Origin: a bacterium
GTDB taxonomy: Bacteria > UBP15 > UBA6099
Direction of reading: 5' to 3'
Length of the DNA stretch: 54,117 nt
Assembly (NCBI GenBank): GCA_029564595.1
Contig: JAKQPS010000156.1
Coordinates: forward strand, 1-54,117
The notes below the pieces were generated by a model. The model was not told the DNA's origin, ran no database searches, and saw only the letters and a program-made list of their open reading frames with translations. Below are positions 27,497 through 39,100 of this stretch, piece by piece. A program made the translations under genes and the position numbers. The number at the start of each line of letters is the position of its first letter. Within the stretch, counting starts at the first letter, position 1.

Positions 27497-28867
27497 ATGA
27501 AATTCAAAGCGTGGTTCCAATGCGTTATGGGCTGCGAAGGCAAATACAGCCTCGGCGAAATTATTTACAAATGCCCGAAGTGCGGCAGCTTGCTTGAAGT
27601 CCAGCACGACATGTCTCTGCTGAAAAGGCGCAAACCTGAAACTTGGATACGGCTGTTCGAAGACAGGTTCAGGCACACCAAATGGCCCTACGGCAGCGGC
27701 GTATGGGGCAAGAAAGAGCTTGTAAACCCTGAAATAGCCGATGAGAACGTGGTCAGCCTTTTTGAAGGAGGCACTAATCTTTTCTGGGCCGACCGGCTAG
27801 GCCGCGAGCTTGGCATGAAAGAGCTTTGGATCAAACAGTGCGGCAACGACCACACCGGCAGTTTTAAGGATCTTGGCATGACCGTTCTTGTCAGCCAAGT
27901 CAAACAGATGATAGCCGACGGAAAAAAGATACCTGCGGTCGCGTGCGCTTCCACAGGGGACACCTCGGCGGCCCTTGCCGCCTTCTGCGCCGCCGCCGGC
28001 ATCAAAGCCATTGTTTTGCTGCCTCGCAACAAGGTTTCCAACGCGCAGTTGATTCAGCCAATCGCAAACAACGCTCTCACGCTTGCTCTCGAAACGGATT
28101 TCGACGGCTGCATGAGAATCGTCCAAGAACTGACTGAAAAAGAAAACATATATCTTGCCAACTCGATGAATTCCCTCCGCATTGAGGGACAAAAAACCGT
28201 CAGCATCGAGCTTACTCAACAGTTCGACTGGGAAGTCCCCGAAGTGATCATCATCCCCGGCGGGAACCTCGGCAACGTTTCGGCTCTCGGAAAAGGTTTT
28301 TTAGAAATGAAAGAACTCGGCATTATAGACGAGCTGCCACAGATAATCTGCGCGCAGGCAGAACGCGCCAATCCTCTGTATCTCAGCTACAAAAAGGGCT
28401 TCAAGGAAATCGAGCCTGTCAAAGCGAAAAAGACTCTCGCGAGCGCTATTCAGATAGGCAATCCCGTGAGCGCGCACAAGGCGATAAGAACGCTTAAACA
28501 GTTTAACGGAGTCGTGGAGCAAGCCACCGAAAGCGAGCTTGCCAACGCGTGCGCCCGCGCCGACAGAACGGGCCTTTTCTGCTGCCCGCACACCGGCGTC
28601 GCTCTCGCCGTGCTGTTCAAGCTAATCGAACAGAAACGCCTCGATCCCCAAGCGCGAACAGTCGTCATATCCACCGCGCACGGCCTGAAATTCACTGACT
28701 TCAAACTGAATTACCACGAAGACAATATTCAAGGCGTGAAGCCTTTGTACCAGAACCTGCCCATACCCGTCTCCGCCGACTTCAAAAAAGTCCGCGATAT
28801 TATCTACAGACAAATTGAGAAAGACTTCGGCAAAACCTCGGGCGGCAAAATCAGGGGGAAACAATAA
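27497..28867 (+). CDS. thrC: Threonine synthase
   Basis: A 456-aa fold-type II PLP enzyme that converts O-phosphohomoserine to threonine. An N-terminal zinc-ribbon-like stretch (CVMGC at residue 9, CPKCGS near 32) precedes the catalytic domain. The PLP lysine is K124 in [31 protein letters not shown] and [15 protein letters not shown] form the phosphate and PLP loops. It is the family branch with the added zinc ribbon found in archaea and many anaerobes. GGGGA precedes the ATG. The next PLP gene follows after 2 bases. Confidence 0.93.
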   Translation: MKFKAWFQCVMGCEGKYSLGEIIYKCPKCGSLLEVQHDMSLLKRRKPETWIRLFEDRFRHTKWPYGSGVWGKKELVNPEIADENVVSLFEGGTNLFWADRLGRELGMKELWIKQCGNDHTGSFKDLGMTVLVSQVKQMIADGKKIPAVACASTGDTSAALAAFCAAAGIKAIVLLPRNKVSNAQLIQPIANNALTLALETDFDGCMRIVQELTEKENIYLANSMNSLRIEGQKTVSIELTQQFDWEVPEVIIIPGGNLGNVSALGKGFLEMKELGIIDELPQIICAQAERANPLYLSYKKGFKEIEPVKAKKTLASAIQIGNPVSAHKAIRTLKQFNGVVEQATESELANACARADRTGLFCCPHTGVALAVLFKLIEQKRLDPQARTVVISTAHGLKFTDFKLNYHEDNIQGVKPLYQNLPIPVSADFKKVRDIIYRQIEKDFGKTSGGKIRGKQ

Positions 28868-28869
28868 TA

Positions 28870-30090
28870 ATGGCGGCAAAGAAGATTCAGAAACATCCGT
28901 CCAATAAACCGGCGGCTAAGCAAATGGGCATCTCGACTCTGTCGGTGCACGGCGGAGAGGAACGCCACAAGTATGCCGATTCTGTAACCGTGCCAATCGT
29001 TCAGACTTCCACATTCGTCTTTCAGGACGAAAACGATATCCGCGAGTACACATCGGGAAAGAAAAAACGATTCGAATACGCGCGCTATGGGAATCCCACG
29101 ACGAGAACCGCCGAGCTTAAACTTGCGGCTCTCGAAGGAGCCGAAGACGCTCTTCTTTTTGACTGCGGCATGAGCGCGGTTTCCACATCCCTTTTGTCCA
29201 TGCTGTCGTCCGGCGACCACATTGTCATCACAAGCGACGTTTATAAGAAAACGTTGCAGTTCGTACGAAACGATCTTTCCCGTTTCGGGATTCTCAACAG
29301 CGTCGTTCCGCCGCGCGCCGAAGACATTGCGTCAGCCATACGCCCGGAAACCAAACTGATTTTCTCGGAATCTCCCACTAATCCTTACGTTTACGTGCTT
29401 GATTTCAAAAAGCTTGCTGCTGTGGCAAAGAAGGCGGGCGTTCCGACCTTCGTGGACAGCACTTTCGCCACGCCTTACAATGTTCGCCCTCTCGAATACG
29501 GCATAGACATGGTGATGCACAGCGCGACGAAATATCTCGCCGGCCACAACGACATTATGGCCGGGGTGGTTCTCGGTTCCGAAGAAAGAATCAATAAAGT
29601 CAAAATGTTTCAAAAGACAGTGGGCGGATGCATAGACGCTCACGCCTCTTATCTGCTACTCAGAGGGTTGAAGACTTTCGCTCTGCGGGTCAACCATCAG
29701 AATGCGAGCGCTTTGGCCGTCGCTCGGTTCCTTGAGAATCACCCTCGAATTAAACGCGTATGGTATCCCGGACTTCCCAGCCACCCCAGCCACAAAATCG
29801 CGAAGTCTCAAATGCGCGGGTTCGGCGGCTGCCTCAGTTTTGAAGTGAATTCCAACATGGCAGGCGTCCAGAAGTTTCTCAGAAACCTGCGCCTGTGCCA
29901 GATGGGCCCAAGCCTCGGCGGAACTGAAACCCTCATCACACATCCCGCCACCATCACTTACTATGACATGACGAGACCCGCAAGACTGAAACTCGGCATA
30001 ACCGACCAGCTTGTCAGACTTGCGGTCGGCGTTGAAGACCCGGAAGACATCATCGCCGATCTCGACGCGGCGTTGAGCTTAATCAAATAA
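28870..30090 (+). CDS. Cys/Met metabolism PLP enzyme (cystathionine gamma-synthase / gamma-lyase type)
   Basis: A 406-aa gamma-family PLP enzyme. Family marks: YARYGNPTTRTAELKLAALEG, SSGDHIV, FVDSTFATPYNVRPLEYG, the PLP lysine K221 in MHSATKYLAGHNDIMAGVV, and GPSLGGTETLITHPA near the end. These enzymes interconvert cysteine, homocysteine and methionine precursors (cystathionine gamma-synthase, O-acylhomoserine sulfhydrylase, methionine gamma-lyase). Sequence alone does not separate them. The 2-base spacing after thrC shows co-transcription, fitting branch-point control of phosphohomoserine or homoserine use. A strong bidirectional terminator follows. Confidence 0.88.
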   Translation: MAAKKIQKHPSNKPAAKQMGISTLSVHGGEERHKYADSVTVPIVQTSTFVFQDENDIREYTSGKKKRFEYARYGNPTTRTAELKLAALEGAEDALLFDCGMSAVSTSLLSMLSSGDHIVITSDVYKKTLQFVRNDLSRFGILNSVVPPRAEDIASAIRPETKLIFSESPTNPYVYVLDFKKLAAVAKKAGVPTFVDSTFATPYNVRPLEYGIDMVMHSATKYLAGHNDIMAGVVLGSEERINKVKMFQKTVGGCIDAHASYLLLRGLKTFALRVNHQNASALAVARFLENHPRIKRVWYPGLPSHPSHKIAKSQMRGFGGCLSFEVNSNMAGVQKFLRNLRLCQMGPSLGGTETLITHPATITYYDMTRPARLKLGITDQLVRLAVGVEDPEDIIADLDAALSLIK

Positions 30091-30122
30091 TCGCAATCAA
30101 CTCAGGCAATTCTCAATGACAT

Positions 30123-30153
30123 AAAAAAACCGCCCCTCTCAGGGCGGTTTTTT
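30123..30153. terminator. Bidirectional intrinsic terminator
   Basis: A run of A, the stem CCGCCC, a 6-base loop, GGGCGG and a run of six T. The symmetric A and T tracts let it end transcription from both sides. It lies between the convergent PLP-enzyme operon and the giant gene, 33 bases after one stop codon and 21 bases before the other. Confidence 0.93.
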
Positions 30154-30173
30154 AATCTCTGAAATCACACTTA

Positions 30174-33100
30174 TTATTGTTCAATGCAGAGCAAGGTTTC
30201 AGCGGCACAGCCCCCGGTCCATGAACAACCGGAATCGACGGAACATGTCGCTTGTTCAGAATAGAAAGAACAAGCATAAGTGGGGTCTCCGGCGCAACCG
30301 GTCGCCCAAGAACAACCGTGAACTGCGCTGCAGGCGCTCTCATCCATGTAATTCACACAAGGAGCCGGCGTGCCATCGCAAGCGGAGCCGCCAGAGAAGC
30401 TGAACGCACACTCGATATTTGTCTCGCAAGCGCTTTGGCTTGACGCATACATGTAACAATCGGTTGAATCGGCCATCGTGCAATTCATATCCCCGCCGCA
30501 TGCAGGTGCATTGCTTCCGTAATATGAGCATCCTATCGAAGCGTCATCGCAAAGGCTAACGCCCGCATACCATCCGCATAAGCTGCTGTGGGTCTCGCAA
30601 TCAGTTTGAATCGTAAACACCGAGCATTGGAGCGCTTCCGTGAAGCTGTCGCAATCGGATCCCGTCCAGATACACGTCGCTTCAGCGTTGCAAATCGACG
30701 AGCTTGATCCAAACATGCCACATCCTGCCGTGCCGGTGTCCACGCATCCCGGCAAGTTATGGTTATATTCACAATCCGGGTCTGCGTTGCATGCGGACTC
30801 GCCATATCCGTAGTATCCGCATCCGAGCGCAATGTCGCCGCACAAATTAAGTCCAGAGTACCAGTTGCAGAGCGTTCCGTGGTAGCCACAGTCATTCTCA
30901 ATCGTGAACATCGAGCACTGGCTCGCGCTCACCAAGTCGGCGCATGTTGAGCCTGTCCACACGCATTCGGCGTTCACGTTGCATGTCTCGCCGGTTCCGT
31001 AAGTCTCGCAACCGGACGCCACGGATTCGATACAATGATCCGTGTCCCATTCGCAGTTGGGATCCCCCACGCACATCGACTCGTCCATCGGACCGTACTT
31101 GGAGCATCCGGCAGTGTCAAACGGCACACAATGATTATCCGAGTAATTCCACTCGCAGATTCCAGTCTGAGCGTTGCAGTTCGTGTTACTGTCGCCAAAT
31201 TCTCCGCAGCCCGCAGTGCCGTAATCCACACACATATCTGTGTTATGGTTATAATCGCAGTCAACATCCATATTACATTGTTCAACTGTGGCAAATTCGT
31301 AATATCCGCACCCGTAGGTGTTTCCGTCGCATGTCATCAAACCGGCGTACCATTTGCAATCAACGGAATGGTTCTCACAATAAACTTGGTCGATTAACTG
31401 ATTGCAACTTGAGACGCCGCCGAATGTGACGCATTCGCTATTAACATCATCCCAAATACACGCTGAATCCGTGTTGCAAGCTTCCAGAGTTGAGTGTTCA
31501 CCGCACGCTGGGCCGCCTATGTCTTCGACGCATTGATCCACGACCCACGCGCAATTCGCATCCATTCCGCAAGCTGTATCATTCGAGCCGTAAATCCCGC
31601 AGCCTTCCGACTTTCCGCCGCAGATTCCAAGCCCGACATACCAACTGCAATACTGCCCGTGAATCGAGCATTCCGTTTCGTCGATGAACATGGCGCAGTT
31701 GTTTTCGGCGTTTAGCGCGTAACAATTGCTTTCAATGTACACGCATTCCATGTCGGCGTTACAGGTCTCCATAGTCACATATCCGGAGCACTGCAGACCG
31801 GGTTCTTCCGCCATGCAAGTCTGAAGTCCCGAATCCCAGTAGCAATCGTGCGCCGCGCATGCCGTATCGTCGCTTTCGAACATGCCGCACATCATCGGGC
31901 TAAAGTCCAAGCAGCCTTCGCCATAAATACAATTCGGATTAGAGTTACATTCGTACTCAACAATGATTTCGTTGCAAACGACCATTCCGGCAGGTTCGCA
32001 ATAACTCATATCGCCCGTGTGCCAGTTGCATATTCCGCCGCCGCCATAAGCATCGCAATAAGACTGGCTCAGAGCATTGCAAGGCTCTCCTGATCCTTCG
32101 CCTGATTCGCAATAGTCATACCACCAATAACAATACGGCGACTCGTTGCAGGCGTACGGGTCGTTCTGATCCATGCATGGATTTGCTCCGCAGTGATCGC
32201 CGTACCAGAAGCAACCTTCCCAATCACATGTATAGCTGTCGTAGTACTGCGAGCAGACAGCGCCCTGATCTTGGTCGCACATATATCCATTCCAAGCGCA
32301 CATGGCATCTTCATCGCACGCGACTTGGTCAGACGGCCCGTATTTGAAGCAGCCTGCTTCTCCTTGATTGGCGCAGAATTCCTCGCCATAGTACCATTCG
32401 CAATCAGGATCGGAATTGCACGTTGCAGAATCGGTTGATGAATAATAATGACACTGGTGATATGCCTCAGCGCACACATTCGATGCAGAATACCAGTTGC
32501 AGTAATTGCTGTGAGTTTCGCATGAAGCGTCATCCGCGAATGTCGAGCAGTACGAATCATTAGTCATTTCCATACAACTGCCGGGATCGCCAGTGACCCA
32601 CACGCAACCGAAATCCATGTTGCAAGTCGTCGGTTCGCCGTACTGTCCGCACAATAAATTCCATTGAGTGTTGCATACGCCGTAATAAGTGTCCCACACA
32701 CAATATGGCTGATTGTCGCATTCAGCAGACTCATCCCAACCGTATCCTGCGCAACCCGCAGTTCCATAATCCACGCAGAGATTATCGTTAAAACTCCACT
32801 CGCATACGCCCGTTTGGTCTTCACAGATAGAAGAATCATCCGCGAAGGCTCCGCAACCGGCCATTCCTTCAGGAACGCAAGAATAATTGTTGAAATTCCA
32901 TTCGCATCCTAACGAAGAACTGTTGCAAGCGTCAGGCCCGCCGTATTCTTCGTAAGAGGCGCAGTCAACAGCTATCGGGCCGCAACTGCCTCCATAACCA
33001 CTGCCATACCATTCACAGAAGGTTGGATTCTGGTTGCAAGAATATTCAAATCCGTATGCTTCGCATTGACTGCCGTGCAACAGCGTCAGACACTTATCTG

Positions 33101-36100
33101 AGCCATAGCCGTCCCAGTAACAACCGGGCGCGACGTTGCATTCGGTGAGGTCGCTGTAATCCGAGCATGTTCCAGTGTCTTCATCGCACATGTAACCGTT
33201 CCAGTGGTAGCCCACACCGCATTGCGCTACACATAACTGATTGCCCGCGTCCCAGTAACAATCAAACTGGTTGCCGCAATTCCATTCATCTTCGTTGAAT
33301 GCCTCGCAACCCATTCCGCTCTCGAAACATTGGCCTAAGTTGTCAACCCACTCGCAACCGTTGTAATAGCAATCGTTGACGTTATAGGATTGACAACCCA
33401 AATCATCGGTGCAACTGTAGCCGTTCCAGTAGCAGTTTTCATTATTCTCGCACGGGGTTTCAGAGTAATAATCGTTGCAAATTCCGGTGTCCATGTAGCA
33501 GTTATATCCGTCCCAATAACAACCCATGCCGCCGGCGCATGCTGTTTCAGTGTAATTATCCATGCATCCATAACCGCCCATATCGACAATGCACTCATAA
33601 CCATTCCAATGACAATCCATTGTGTTGTCGCATTCATAACTGTCATATATGGACGCGCAGTCGGGAGCCACATAGTCTTCGCATAATGAACTGCCGTAGT
33701 TCCATGAGCAATCTACGTTCATGTTGCACATATTGTCGGAATCCCAGTAGGAGCATGGATACTCCGCTTCATCGACGCACATCGTCCAGAATGAAAGCCA
33801 TTTGCAACCGGGCGCGCCGTCGCATTGGAATCCGTCGCCGTATGCCGAGCAACCGGACGAGCCATATTCGACACATGAGCCTTCCTGATAGTTCCACTCG
33901 CAATCCGTGTCTGACTGACAAGGACCGGAGCCGTAGTTATTATAGTAAGAACATGCATAAGAGACATCGTCGCACCTGTTAAGTCCGGCGTACCAGTTGC
34001 ATCCGGCTTCCGCCTCGCAAGAGCTTCCCTCGTTGAACGCAGCGCAACCGGCATATCCTTCATCGTTGCATAGCGCTATATGGTAATTCCATTCGCACAG
34101 CGGGTCCGCGCTGCCGTTGCACGCCGAGTCGTCGTTGAACGCGCCGCACCCGGCTTCGCCTATGCCGACACAGTAATTGGCGACATAGTTCCATTCGCAG
34201 ACGCCCGTTTGCATCCCGCACATCTGAGAATCCGACCATCCCGCGCAACCCGCCGTCCCTTCTGTCACACACTCGCCAACCTGATAGTTCCACTGGCAGT
34301 CCGGGTCGTTGTTGCAGGAGTAGGCGCTTGCATTGTAGTATGAACAGCCCAATCCAACCGTGTCGCACCTGTCCACATACCATTCGCAATCGAAGTCGCT
34401 TCCGCAACTTGATTCATCGCCGTAGGCGTCGCATCCCACCGTGCCTTCTTCATAACACTTATACGCCCAGAAACTGTATTGGCAACTCGGATCGCTGTTG
34501 CAATCCGCGTCGCTGTCATAAGCTCCGCAGCCTGCCATCCCCAGTTCGACACAGATGTAGTTATTGAAATCATATTCGCAATTTGAATCCAAGTTGCATT
34601 CTTCGTCGTACTCATGAACGCCGCAACCGGCTGCTCCGTACTCGACGCAACTATTCAGCGCGAAACTCCATTCGCAGTTGCCTACATCGTTGTTGCAATT
34701 ATATGAGCCATTGTGAATTCCGCATCCCACCATTGACTCTTCCTGACATTGATTAACGTTATAGTTCCAAGCGCAGATGCTGTCTTCGTCGCACGTGTAA
34801 ATGTCCCCGAAAATTCCGCACCCAGCGGTTCCGATTTCCACGCAGGTCGAATTCGAGTAGTTGTATTCGCAAAGCTCATCGTAATTGCAGTATTCGTCTG
34901 ACGCGTACGACGCGCATCCGATATCCTCAACACATCCGGTTCCAATCCACTTGCAGCCTGAGGTTCCTCCGCATGTCGTCTGATCGTATTGATTCCAGCA
35001 TTCCGACCCTGCTCCCGTCACAACGCACTGGTCCACATCCCACATGCAGAGCATGTCTTTTCCGCACTGCATCTGGCTGGTGTAGTTCCAGCATTCACCG
35101 GGGATGATTTCCAAACAAGCCGTTTCGCCAGCGAACCAGAAGCAACCCGGAGCTGCGTCGCATTCGAGTTCGCCCGGATAATTGTAACATCCGGGGCCGG
35201 GATCGAACGCCTCGCAATATCCGTCGCCATAGGTGTTCCACTGACAGTAAGACGAGTGCAGTTCGCAAATCGACTGATCCCCGCTGAAGAATCCGCAGTT
35301 GCCTCCGTTATCAAGCATTTCGCAACCGCTCACTCCGTCGTAGTAGCAATTGACGTCATTGTTGCAATCAGTTGAGTTTTCATATAATGAGCAGACATCT
35401 CCAAAATCCTGAACGCATTCCGTGGTCATTCCATCCCACATGCAGCCGAACGTGTTGTCGCAATCCATCTGATTGAAAATGTTGAAGCATTCCGCCGGAG
35501 CGAGATCTTCGACGCATATCATCTCGACCTCGTCCCACAAACAACCCTGCTGCATGTTGCACATATTCATGTCCGTATATGTCTGGCAAACTTCTGACAT
35601 TTTAAATACGCACGTGGTCGCCATCATGTTCCATTCGCATCTGTCGTCAGCGACGCAATCCATGTCGTTGATGTGAATATCCGTGCAATCGCCTTCGAGC
35701 GAATAACAATTTCCGGCGTAAGAGTTCCATCCGCAACTCATATCTCCATAACAAGAAGAGGAAGTTGTATAAGCCGCGCAATCGTCGACCACTTCCACGC
35801 ACTCGCTGAAGCCATAATCCCAATTGCAACCGGGGGTTTGATTGCATATATCAGAGTTTACAAACTCTGAGCAAGAATCTCCGCCCATGTCCATCACGCA
35901 CTGGTCGCCATCCCACATGCAGCCCATGGTAGAGTTACATGAAGATTCATCGATCATCATCGGACATGTCGAGCCGGCGTCCTGCACACAGGACGTTCCA
36001 TTCCACACGCAACCCATCATGCCTAAGCATGAGGATTCGTCGGTGTTATTCCAACATTCTGGATTAACAATGTCTTCAATACAGTATGTTCCATCCCACA

Positions 36101-39100
36101 TGCAATCCATTGTCGCATTGCAAGTAGATTCATTAAATATGTTCCAGCACTCCGGGCCGCCCATGTCCATTACGCAGTATGTCCCGTCCCACATGCAGCC
36201 CATAGTGTTCGCGCAATCAACATCGTTGTAGATCATCGAGCAGTCAGGCCCCATGTCTTCAACACAGTATGTCCCGTCCCACATGCAGCCCTGCTGCATC
36301 TCGCACATGCCCATATCCGTGTATGTCGAACATACTTCTGACATTTTGAACACACATGTGTTCGACATCGAATTCCATTCGCACCTTTCATCGGCGACGC
36401 AATCCATGTCGTTGAGGTGAATATCCGTGCAGTCGCCTTCGAGCGAATAGCACGTTCCGGCATAGGCGTTCCATCCGCAACTCATATCTCCATTACAAGA
36501 CGGCATATCCGCATAAGCGGCGCATTCATCAATCACATCCTCGCAAACGCCGAAGTCATAGTCCCAGCTACAACCGGGGGTTTGGTCGCATATTCCAGAA
36601 TTTACGTATTGTGAACATGAACCGCCCATGTCCATCACGCACTGATCGATGTCCCACATACATCCCATCGTGTTCGAGCAGTCAACATCGTTAATTATTT
36701 CGCCGCAAGATATTTCGCCTTGAGCCTCGCCGCAGAAATCCATATTCCATTGACACGCGGGATCCATATTGCATTCTTCATATGTGTGGCCGCCGCAATA
36801 GACCTTTCCGCTGTTTTCCAAACAAACCATCTCGGCAGGATTCCAGTAGCAATCCTCCGTATTGGACATGCACGCGCTCATGTCATAGGAGCCGCAAATG
36901 CCGCCGTCGAAATTACATCTGGACTTCGAGACATCCCAGAAACAATTCGCGTCTGTTTCGCATATTCCGGCATCGCCGTAAATCTCGCAAGGATCAAAGA
37001 CTGAAACGCATTCCATCAATCCGAAATCCGGGTTTGTGCCCTGCGGGCAAACACAGAAGCCCGGCATCATCGGGTCTTCAACCGTTCCGCCCGTGCATTC
37101 TGCCGAACAACCGTCGACGAACGGATCCATAAACGGAGTGTCTCCGCCGCACACGCAATTGCCATCGCTATAAACCATTCCATCGGGGCAAATGCTCATG
37201 CATTCGCCTGCCGCCTGATCCGGATATGTCCCTTCAGGACATATACACATCCCCGGCATTTCCGGATCGTCGGCCGCCGCGCCGCCCGTGCAACTTGCGA
37301 CGCAGCCCTCTGTGAACGGATCCATGAACGGAGTGGAGCCGCCGCATACGCAATTGCCTCCGAGATATTCCATTCCGTCTGGACAAATGCTCATGCATTC
37401 GCCTGCCGCCTGATCCGGATATGTCCCTTCCGGGCACATACACATTCCGGGCATTTCAGGATCATCAGCCACTGTTCCGCCGGTGCAACTTATTTGACAA
37501 CCATATGTGAACGGATCCATGTAAGGAGCCGAGGGGCCGCATACGCAGCCGTTCGGCCCTTCAACCATTCCATCCGGGCACATCATTACGCATTGTTTCA
37601 AAGCAAAATCAGGACCGTAGCCCTGCGGGCAAACACACATCCCGGGCATCTCCGGCGTAGTCACCTGTCCGCCCGAACAATTCGCAGAACAAGCGGCGGT
37701 AAACTGGTCCATCAACGGAGCGTTCGGCCCGCAGACACATTCGCCTTCCGTTCCGACGACCATTCCGACCGGGCAACTGCTGACGCACTGTCCGGTGTTT
37801 ATGTCGAGCGCCGTGCCGGGACCGCATACGCATCTCATATTCGCGGGGTCTCCGATTTTCGGAGCCGGACATGTCGTGTGGCATGTTCCGTAGAACTGAT
37901 CGAGATACTGCCCTGTGGGGCATGTTACTGCTACAGTAGGACAATAGTTAGTGGCAGCGGTTCCGACTCTGCAGGGGCATTGATCCGAAGCGTTCGGAGC
38001 GCCGTCTAGATCGCAGTCGGGATTTGTCATGAGGTCGCATCCCACCGCGTCCGTCCCTTCGGGGCAAAGCCTCTGGAACGTGCCGGATTCAGTGACCACC
38101 ACGCCTGTTTCATTTACGCAGGGATTCGCGTCGTCCACGTTGAGAATGCCGTCCGCGTCGCAGTCTCTGCTCGCAATGGCGAAATCGCATCCGGCGCCAG
38201 CAGTTCCCGTCGGACAAATCGTGGCCGAAACATTGGCGACGCAGGTCTTTGTCGTCGGGTTTAAGGAAGTCCCTATCGGACAGACGCACTGGTTCATGAT
38301 GGGATCAATGACTTGTCCGCCGGAGCAGGTGGCAAAACACCCGTTGACCGACATGTCATAGTACAATCCGGGTTGGCACACGCACACGCGAGTCGCCGGG
38401 TCGCCCACCATTCCGGTCGGGCAACCGGGCAGACAGTATCCTTCCGTGCCGAGAAAACCGGTGGCGCAGTAACATCTGCCTATCGACGAGTCCGCGACCT
38501 GTCCGCCCGTGCACGAGCTTACGCATCCGCCGACCGCCGTGTCAAAATACTGGTCGTCGCCGCACTGCGCGAAGCTCGCGACCATACAGGACTGCATCGT
38601 CTCGCTCCACATCGTGCCGGAAGGACATATGCAGTTTCCTTCAGGGGTCTTTATCTGGCCGCCTACGCACACCGCCGCAGACGGGGTGACCGTCTGATAA
38701 GTTCTGGTTCCGGGGTTGTCCTCAGCCTTGCGCGGGTCGGTTCCTGCCTGAATTTCTTGCAGGTCAGTATAGTTATCTCCATCAGAGTCCTTTTTATATG
38801 GGTCGGTTCCGAGAGCCATTTCCTGAGCGTTCAACAGACCGTCGCCGTCGCAGTCTCCATCGGGCAAGGCCTGAGCGTTGCAGCTCACGGCGCAAAGCGC
38901 GCTGTCGCGCCTGACCGGAGCGGATTCCCATTTGTTCGCGTTGCAGTCAAGACCATTTCTAAGTCCGTCAAAATCGCAGTCCGCGTTCGGGTCGGTCGGA
39001 TCGCACACGCACTTGAGGTCTTCGTCGATAAGGCCGTCGCCGTCGTTGTCGATTCCGTCGGGCGATTCCTCGTCCACGCGTCCGTCGCGGTCGTCGTCGA

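Noticed and set aside
30174-37000. Regularly spaced repeats considered as a CRISPR array
   Set aside because: The period is about 96 bases, copies diverge at DNA level, and the periodicity is in the protein (Cys and Trp codons).
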